Shown in pieces: positions 26,045-31,195 of a stretch of DNA of 31,195 nt. The notes beneath the pieces are model-generated. The model saw only the letters and a program-made list of their open reading frames with translations. It was not told the DNA's origin and searched no databases. The translations under genes were made by a program, and so were the position numbers. Each line of letters begins with the position of its first letter. The stretch's first letter is position 1. The stretch is from an uncultured Prevotellaceae bacterium (GTDB taxonomy: Bacteria; Bacteroidota; Bacteroidia; Bacteroidales; Bacteroidaceae): positions 1-31,195 of the forward strand of contig CALEPV010000053.1 of assembly GCA_937910905.1 (NCBI GenBank), in the 5' to 3' direction.

Positions 26045-26576
26045 TAATATCACTAATATCACTTGTCGCTGTATGTCGCTGATTGCCAATACGATACAAC
26101 CGTGCAAATGCACGTGCAAATGAGTGTAATAGTGATATTATTTCTGACGCCCATTTACGTACTCATCCCTCCCACCCCCTCCCTCCAATACCCCTTGCAT
26201 AGTGCTTCACCCCCCTTGCATCGCATCAATGATAGCTCATCATCGCGATGCAACGATTCACGCATCGCGATGCAACGATCTCTTCACCGCGGTGTCGAGG
26301 CTGTTACACCGTGGTGTCGAGGCCGTTGCACCGTGTTGTCGAGGCTATTGCACCGCGGTGTCGAGGCTATTGCACCGCGGTGTCGAGGCTATTGCACCGC
26401 GGTGCCCAGAGCTTAATGGCGCGATGTTCGTGTCTTGATAGTGCAGATTCTGCAGGCGAGCCGCCTGCGCTCCCGCCAAATAATATCACTATTACACTCA
26501 TTTGCACGCCCATTTGCACGTAGTAAACTCACTAATAACCACGTGATTACGCCGCCGAGTGATATTAGTGATATTA
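26045..26576. repeat. Nested inverted-repeat island (19-bp outer arms, 43-bp inner arms)
   Basis: Outer arms: a perfect 19-bp inverted repeat (TAATATCACTAATATCACT at 26045-26063, its complement at 26558-26576). Inner arms: 26101-26143 and 26478-26520 are inverted copies over 43 bp with two mismatches, and share the motif AGTGATATTA with the outer arms. The 334-bp centre holds the 22-bp palindrome array. No coding gene is credible inside. The whole unit of 532 bp looks like one mobile or structured element. Confidence 0.8.
26241..26416. repeat. Array of eight 22-bp units with palindromic 10-bp cores
   Basis: Cores begin at 26241, 26263, 26285, 26307, 26329, 26351, 26373 and 26395. The first two are CATCGCGATG, the rest CACCGCGGTG or near variants (CACCGTGGTG, CACCGTGTTG). 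Twelve-base spacers are CAACGATTCACG-like in the first two units and TCGAGGCTATTG-like in the next five. A degenerate unit may precede at 26219. The period and the CCGCGGTG core match 4555-4652. Confidence 0.88.
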
Positions 26577-26763
26577 TATTCTGAAAATTCATGGTATATA
26601 TTGCTATATATTCATAGTACCCTATGATGTCAATGGCATTATGCACTACGCACTCACCCAAAGTACGCTGCGCCAAAATGTCTCTACCAAGGTTATAAAG
26701 CTCATCCAAAGCTATACGGGAATCATCAATAAGATGGTTTGGCGCAAATAAATCGCGAAGTCG
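26413..26763 (-). pseudogene. Possible degenerate coding fragment
   Basis: The minus strand reads LRDLFAPNHLIDDSRIALDELYNLGRDILAQRTLGE in parts from 26760 downward, followed by CVVHNAIDIIGYYEYIA. This is compositionally protein-like, unlike the rest of the island. There is a stop just upstream, no ATG start, and from about 26576 the frame runs into the inverted repeats. I do not recognise the family. It may be the end of a gene interrupted by the repeat element, or chance. Confidence 0.25.
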
Positions 26764-26816
26764 TTAAATAAACAAAATTAAAGCGGCTTTTTACCGTTGT
26801 TACGAGAGGATATTAT

Positions 26817-26824
26817 TAATTTTG
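26817..26824 (+). promoter_or_regulatory. Promoter (-7 box TAATTTTG) for the small gene at 26867
   Basis: TAATTTTG followed by GCAC, with TTG at 26797-26799 17 bp upstream, lies 43 bp before the ATG. Confidence 0.55.
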
Positions 26825-26866
26825 CACAAAATCGGCTGTCTGAACCAGCCATAAGTTAAATAACAG

Positions 26867-27181
26867 ATGCTACTTGTAGTATATGACATAAAGAGCGAGA
26901 GTGAATTCTGTGGGAAGTATAGTTTCGATGAGGCCGGCACACGTCAAGCTTCTACGAGGAAAAAGTCTGCCTACCAGTTCAGTTTCCTTAAGAAAGACAG
27001 CGAAGACATACCCCGTAATTACAAGATAATCACATGTGACCCTCACATGAAGATGTCCTCGTGCGACAGCAACTGTAAAAAGCCGAAGAAAGATTTCGTG
27101 GGCAGGATATATTTTCACTTTGGCGATTCGGACGTAGCTCCAGGAAAGATACTGGTAGGTTCTATTGGTCCTCACCTGTAA
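26867..27181 (+). CDS. Small hypothetical protein, 104 residues
   Basis: I do not recognise this protein. It is short and hydrophilic with no signal peptide or membrane segment: MLLVVYDIKSESEF start, a basic middle (RQASTRKKSAYQFSF), four Cys residues (one early, three in the ITCDPH...SSCDSNCKK segment), and a strand-rich end closing with ILVGSIGPHL. The Cys spacing is not a standard zinc finger. It has a plausible promoter and ATG, and the following gene begins about 100 bp later in the same direction. It could be a genuine accessory gene or the remnant of a larger one. Confidence 0.55.
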   Translation: MLLVVYDIKSESEFCGKYSFDEAGTRQASTRKKSAYQFSFLKKDSEDIPRNYKIITCDPHMKMSSCDSNCKKPKKDFVGRIYFHFGDSDVAPGKILVGSIGPHL

Positions 27182-27284
27182 GAAGGTAGAATGGAATATC
27201 CCGGAGTTGTATTAAGTTCCCCGGCTCTCTGGCACAATAAAATGATGACAGCCGTCCATCTGTCGTCCGGGAAAGAATACGAAC

Positions 27285-28331
27285 ATGAATAATAAAATTC
27301 CCCCCCCCCTACCACGGGAAAGTCAAGGAGGGCGGCAGTTGTGGCTCGACCTGCTGCGTTTCATCGCCACGTTTGGAGTGATATTTCTCCATGTGGGTGG
27401 CACTGATTACCATCTTCCTGTCGGTGAACAGAAATGGTTTGTTGCTGTAGTTTACGACTCACTCGTCCGATGGTCGGTGCCCGTCTTTGTAATGATAAGC
27501 GGGGCATTGTTCCTAAAGCCTGAGAAAGAAATAACGATAAGAACATTATTGGCAAAATATGTCAAGCGTCTGCTGGTAGCCTACTTGTTTTGGTGGCTGG
27601 CTTATAGTTGCTTTGACGTTGCAATAGCAAGCGTGAATGCAAAAACACTGGTTTTCAAGGGAGGCTTCCTGAAGCCGCATTTCCATCTATGGTTCCTTCC
27701 CATGCTGACGGGAGTCTATCTGATGATACCCATTCTAAGGAAGGTGGCGGCAGAGACAAAACTGTTGAGATATGCGATAATCCTGTGGCTGGTTTACCTG
27801 ACGGTCAGTTTTGTGCTGGTGCGCGAAGTGCCACAAGTCAGCCATCTGTTCACGATGAACTGGATAGTAGGTTATACAGGCTATTTCCTGTTGGGTTTTT
27901 ATCTCGCAACGACAGCATTTACCAAGCATCAGAAACAGACAATATATGCACTTGGCTTGGCAGGGGCGTTGATTACAGTCTTTGGCAGCATTATTCTCTC
28001 GTTCCACAGAGGAGTGGATGATGAAAAGTTCCTGTTCAATATCAGTCCGCAGGTGGTGATGATGTCAGCGGCTCTGTTTGTGCTTGTCAAGGAAGAGTCG
28101 CCAAAGATAGAAGGCCGCGTGAAAGGATTTGTGAATTATGTCCGTAAAGACCTCTTCGGGATATATCTGGTGCATGGATTCTGGTTATATGTATTAAACC
28201 GTCCGCTGTTCCGTGATATGATTTATCCAGCCATATCAATACCTATTATAGTGGTGGTTATATTTGCCGGAAGCCTATATACCACGAAGCTGCTGCGTTT
28301 ATTACCAAAGTTTAAACGGATTGTGGAATGA
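27285..28331 (+). CDS. Acyltransferase family 3 membrane protein (probable polysaccharide O-acetyltransferase)
   Basis: Family 3 acyltransferases are integral inner-membrane enzymes that acetylate sugars of O-antigens, capsules or other surface glycans. The 348-residue sequence has about ten hydrophobic helices. It carries the R-x10-H motif (R25 and H36 in LLRFIATFGVIFLHVGG), then SVPVFVMISGALFL and LWFLPMLTGVYLMIP, which are normal for the family. Codons 5-9 contain a run of ten C (27300-27309) coding for PPP, so loss or gain of one base would put the gene out of frame just after the start. The ATG at 27285 is the only sensible start. A flippase gene follows after 42 bp, so its acceptor is probably the glycan handled by that flippase. 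Confidence 0.88.
   Translation: MNNKIPPPLPRESQGGRQLWLDLLRFIATFGVIFLHVGGTDYHLPVGEQKWFVAVVYDSLVRWSVPVFVMISGALFLKPEKEITIRTLLAKYVKRLLVAYLFWWLAYSCFDVAIASVNAKTLVFKGGFLKPHFHLWFLPMLTGVYLMIPILRKVAAETKLLRYAIILWLVYLTVSFVLVREVPQVSHLFTMNWIVGYTGYFLLGFYLATTAFTKHQKQTIYALGLAGALITVFGSIILSFHRGVDDEKFLFNISPQVVMMSAALFVLVKEESPKIEGRVKGFVNYVRKDLFGIYLVHGFWLYVLNRPLFRDMIYPAISIPIIVVVIFAGSLYTTKLLRLLPKFKRIVE
27300..27309 (+). repeat. C10 homopolymer in the acyltransferase start region
   Basis: Ten consecutive C residues lie 15 bp after the ATG. Homopolymers of this length within a reading frame are prone to slipped-strand mutation and can serve as on/off switches for surface-modification genes. Confidence 0.85.
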
Positions 28332-28373
28332 GCAGATTTTATCGAAGATGAAATTATAATTGAGTTATAAATA

Positions 28374-29903
28374 ATGACAAATAATTCAAACGAAACCAAA
28401 CGAATAGCAAAGAATACTGGTTTGCTTTATTTCCGCATGCTTGTAAGCATGTTGGTATCGCTATATACCTCTCGAATCGTACTTAGGGTTCTTGGCGTAG
28501 AAGACTATGGCATCTATAATGCTGTAGGTGGAGTCGTTTCAATGATGGCGTTCCTTAACGGAGCTCTGAATACAGCCACACAGCGTTTTATGAGTTATGA
28601 GATGGGTAAAAACAACCAAGATGGATTGAATAAAGTGTTCTCTATGTCCTTCTGGGCTTTTCTTATTATAGCTATTGTAGGTTTGGTTTTGGCAGAGACG
28701 GCAGGCCTTTGGTTTGTCACTAATAAAATGGTGATACCCGAGCCGCGCATGACAGCGGCTCTTTGGGTATATCAGTTCAGTATTATTTCTTTTATTATCA
28801 ACTTGATAACTGTTCCATATAATGCTACCATCATTGCACATGAGCGAATGTCCATATATGCTTATTTGTCAATAGGCGATGTCATATTGAAACTGTTGTT
28901 GGTGTTTCTGTTGTCAACGATAAATGCGGATAAATTGTGGCTTTATGCTCTGATGATGATGGTTGTACAGGTTCTGGTTTCCACTGCCTATAGAATTATC
29001 TGCCGTAGACTTTTCGTAGAATGTAAAGTTACTTTCCTATGGGACATGAATCTGTTTAAGGGGTTGTTTTCGTTTTCTGGTTGGATGCTTGCGGGTACAA
29101 TTACCAATTTGTTTAGTACGCAGGGCATAAATATTTTGATAAACATATTCTTCGGTCCGATCATGAATGCAGCCCGTGGTGTTGCGATGCAAGTCTATTC
29201 TGCGGTAAATGTGTTCTCTGTCAATTTTATGACAGCTGTACGTCCACCCATTATGAAATCTTACGCACAGGGGAATCATGACTATATGTATAAGTTAACC
29301 TTTAGCGCAAGTCGATTAGGCTTCTATATTCTTCTCGCTTTAGAAGTACCCTTAATTATCTATACTGAAGATGTCCTATATCTGTGGCTTGGTCAGGTAC
29401 CCGACCATTCAGTAGCACTTTGTCGTTTGGCTCTTTTCGATTTGCTTATTACCTCAGCATACAACCCGATAGCCTATATAAATCAGGCGGGAGGAGACAT
29501 CAAATGGTATCAACTAATGATTTCTAGTAGTTTCGCCCTCATTTTCTTATTAACTTGGGTGGCTTACAAATTCGGGATGCCTGTGGAGACGTGCTTCGTT
29601 GTTGCCATTGTTATTGATTTATTAGGTCTTTTTGCCAGGTTGTGGATTATGCGGGCGCAAATGCAATTCCCCGTGCATTCATACTTGAAGAGCGTCATGC
29701 TTCCAATCGTCAAGGTTTTTGCTCTTTCATATATATGTGCTCTCGTTTACCAGCATTTCGTTGAACCTCAGGGAATCCTGATTCTTCTCATTAGTTTGGC
29801 TTTTTGCGTAGTTATAGTATTGTTGGTAGTTTGGCTTATTGGCCTCAGTCGAACGGAACGGCGATTGGCGCTGGATTATGCGGGCAAAATCTTGAAAAAT
29901 TAA
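28374..29903 (+). CDS. Polysaccharide flippase, Wzx/MATE-like (PST family)
   Basis: Wzx-type flippases move lipid-linked oligosaccharide repeat units across the inner membrane. The 509 residues form 12-14 hydrophobic helices with few charged residues, starting with KNTGLLYFRMLVSMLVSLYTSRIVLRVLG in two parts, followed by VEDYGIYNAVGGVVSMMAF; this YGIYN pattern is typical of Bacteroidota Wzx-like proteins. The gene follows the acyltransferase by 42 bp and precedes the PP-loop gene by 22 bp, so all three probably form one transcript. The DNA here is clearly more AT-rich than the housekeeping genes, suggesting lateral acquisition of the glycan locus. The transported glycan is not identifiable. 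Confidence 0.88.
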   Translation: MTNNSNETKRIAKNTGLLYFRMLVSMLVSLYTSRIVLRVLGVEDYGIYNAVGGVVSMMAFLNGALNTATQRFMSYEMGKNNQDGLNKVFSMSFWAFLIIAIVGLVLAETAGLWFVTNKMVIPEPRMTAALWVYQFSIISFIINLITVPYNATIIAHERMSIYAYLSIGDVILKLLLVFLLSTINADKLWLYALMMMVVQVLVSTAYRIICRRLFVECKVTFLWDMNLFKGLFSFSGWMLAGTITNLFSTQGINILINIFFGPIMNAARGVAMQVYSAVNVFSVNFMTAVRPPIMKSYAQGNHDYMYKLTFSASRLGFYILLALEVPLIIYTEDVLYLWLGQVPDHSVALCRLALFDLLITSAYNPIAYINQAGGDIKWYQLMISSSFALIFLLTWVAYKFGMPVETCFVVAIVIDLLGLFARLWIMRAQMQFPVHSYLKSVMLPIVKVFALSYICALVYQHFVEPQGILILLISLAFCVVIVLLVVWLIGLSRTERRLALDYAGKILKN

Positions 29904-29925
29904 TAGGTAAATATTCCCATTAGAT

Positions 29926-31137
29926 ATGCAATTAATTATCAAAAAGCCCCATTTAGAGGGAAAAATGAATAGTGATAATTGGAGGTTGACAGTACAGATT
30001 ACCAGAGGTGCGGATAGTCATACTCTTTGGTATGATATTCCATCCTCATTTGTCGATTATCTCAGTATAGAGGTGGCAGATACTTTTGTCGTGGCCTATT
30101 TACTTTATGCAATGCAGCATAGATATGATATTGTCACAGAGCAGCCTGTCAGTTCCCACCTTTTGGCTATGCTAAATGAATATCTGATTCCTTTTCTATG
30201 CGGAATAAATAAAAACCTGCATCCAATGAAGGTTATTGCTCAAGAATATACAGGTTCGTTTAACGGCAATCATTGTGGCACAGGAATATCTTGTGGAATA
30301 GATTCGTTGAGTACTGTTATTTATCATGGATTGGAGGAGCAGGTGAAGAGTAGGAAGGTAGATACTCTTACGCTTTTAAACACTGGTTACTACGGACACG
30401 GTGAAGGTAATAGCGAGCATTATCTGTCGTATGTGTCTCAATCAGAACAGTTCTGCAAAGAGTTTGGTTACACTTTTCTCACTGTGGACTCTAATGTGAG
30501 CAATTTGACACAATATGATTTTCTCTCTGCACATACATATTTAACTTGTTCAACAATACTCCTGTTCCAGAAGTATTTCCATACATATTATTATGCATCA
30601 GGTTATCCGGTATTCAATTTTGAACCAAATTTCAAAGATCCGGCTTATTATGATACCTTCCTTTTAAACTGTATTTCTACGGGATCACTTGACTTTGTAT
30701 CTTCTTGTAATATATTCTCTCGAGTAGAGAAGACGAAACTTATAGCTGCTCATCCAAGTGTGATGAATCACTTGTATGTATGTTTGTCTGGCGATGCTAC
30801 TCATAATTGCGCCAAATGTGAGAAGTGTGTCCGTACAATGTTGGCGTTGGAAGCCATTGGCCGCCAAGATGTGATAACTGATGTCTTTGATGCCGAGATA
30901 TACAGAAAAAACAGAATCCGCTATCTATCGTATATGTTGCGTAAACGGAAGAAGAAAATATATTATAAGGAGATATATGAGACGATGCGACAGAACAATA
31001 TCGCCATACCGTTGTTTGCTCATATAAATATTATTCCATGTCAATTTGAATTGATGGGAATGAAAAGTTGGATTAAGAATATTGTCAAGAGCAACTCTAC
31101 TGTTGAAAGATTTGCTCGCAGATTAATGTCAGATTAG
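29926..31137 (+). CDS. PP-loop ATP-pyrophosphatase-like protein with QueC-like Cys cluster, in a polysaccharide locus
   Basis: A 403-residue cytoplasmic protein. GISCGIDSLSTV (120-131) matches the PP-loop SGGxDS ATP-binding motif, with Cys in place of the first Gly. C286 followed by C295, C298, C301 and R303 (NCAKCEKCVR) is laid out like the zinc-binding C-x8-C-x2-C-x2-C-x-R of QueC, the 7-cyano-7-deazaguanine synthase. Between them lie NTGYYGHGE and a Tyr/Phe-rich middle. The N-terminal 100 residues are not PP-loop-like and I do not recognise them. Its place next to a flippase and an acyltransferase suggests an ATP-dependent sugar or nucleotide modification (amidation, thiolation or similar) for a surface glycan. 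An alternative start is ATG 29965. The exact reaction is unknown. Confidence 0.7.
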   Translation: MQLIIKKPHLEGKMNSDNWRLTVQITRGADSHTLWYDIPSSFVDYLSIEVADTFVVAYLLYAMQHRYDIVTEQPVSSHLLAMLNEYLIPFLCGINKNLHPMKVIAQEYTGSFNGNHCGTGISCGIDSLSTVIYHGLEEQVKSRKVDTLTLLNTGYYGHGEGNSEHYLSYVSQSEQFCKEFGYTFLTVDSNVSNLTQYDFLSAHTYLTCSTILLFQKYFHTYYYASGYPVFNFEPNFKDPAYYDTFLLNCISTGSLDFVSSCNIFSRVEKTKLIAAHPSVMNHLYVCLSGDATHNCAKCEKCVRTMLALEAIGRQDVITDVFDAEIYRKNRIRYLSYMLRKRKKKIYYKEIYETMRQNNIAIPLFAHINIIPCQFELMGMKSWIKNIVKSNSTVERFARRLMSD

Positions 31138-31195
31138 TTTTTATCCTAAAATCCGCAACCAAAAACCAAAAATGTCCAATTAGCTCGCTTTGACA
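31138..31195. other. Right-hand edge, non-coding
   Basis: After the PP-loop stop codon 58 AT-rich bases remain. No start, terminator hairpin or promoter box is clear; the polysaccharide locus may continue beyond the window. Confidence 0.4.

Noticed and set aside
26241..26416. CRISPR array
   Set aside because: Repeats are only 10 bp with 12-bp spacers that are themselves similar to each other; no cas genes are present.
26063..26438. Overlapping open frames encoding repeats such as LLHRGVEAIAPRC in the repeat island
   Set aside because: They arise because the 22-bp array has no stops in its frames; three frames give similar repeats, none has a start site or a known domain.

Overview
The window looks like a chromosomal segment of a Bacteroidales bacterium, most likely Prevotellaceae. 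The evidence is the repeated use of the Bacteroidota -7 promoter element TAnnTTTG in front of genes, the weak or absent Shine-Dalgarno sites, and the gene content: DUF4301 protein, PPi-dependent phosphofructokinase, pyruvate phosphate dikinase, carboxynorspermidine decarboxylase and a LolA-like protein. Genes were called from reading frames and recognised motifs; no database search was possible.

Layout. (1) 1-2400: a GNAT acetyltransferase and a PTPS/QueD-like zinc-ribbon protein, each behind a similar promoter module, then an 11-bp repeat array and a broken SNF2 helicase remnant. (2) 2400-6300: a minus-strand pair (unknown protein and a secreted TPR protein) diverges from a DUF4301 gene; the divergent intergenic region carries an array of CCGCGGTG cores spaced 22 bp. 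(3) 6550-9700: a SWIM/SNF2 helicase and a decayed TPR lipoprotein gene. (4) 9720-16340, minus strand: ppdK, then a compact group transcribed pfp, GH25 lysozyme, nspC. (5) 16480-17804: a MITE-like inverted-repeat element and a family 2 glycosyltransferase. (6) 17820-22058, minus strand: ftsK, lolA-like, trxB. (7) 22188-25928, plus strand: a DEDDy exonuclease, an RlmI-type rRNA methyltransferase, a structured leader or small RNA with its own promoter and terminator, and a DEAD-box RNA helicase. (8) 25929-26866: a repeat island with nested inverted repeats around a second 22-bp palindrome array. (9) 26867-31137: a small unknown gene, then an AT-richer surface-polysaccharide block (acyltransferase, Wzx-type flippase, PP-loop protein) that probably continues beyond the window.

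How the genes fit together. PpdK and Pfp are both PPi-linked glycolytic enzymes and imply reversible, PPi-conserving glycolysis. ftsK-lolA-trxB is a housekeeping operon covering chromosome segregation, envelope lipoprotein transport and redox. The last three genes are best read as part of a strain-variable O-antigen, capsule or exopolysaccharide locus; a C10 tract in the acyltransferase suggests phase variation. The least explained signals are the two 22-bp palindrome arrays (4555-4652 and 26241-26416), the nested inverted-repeat island around the second one, and the leader RNA before the DEAD-box helicase.
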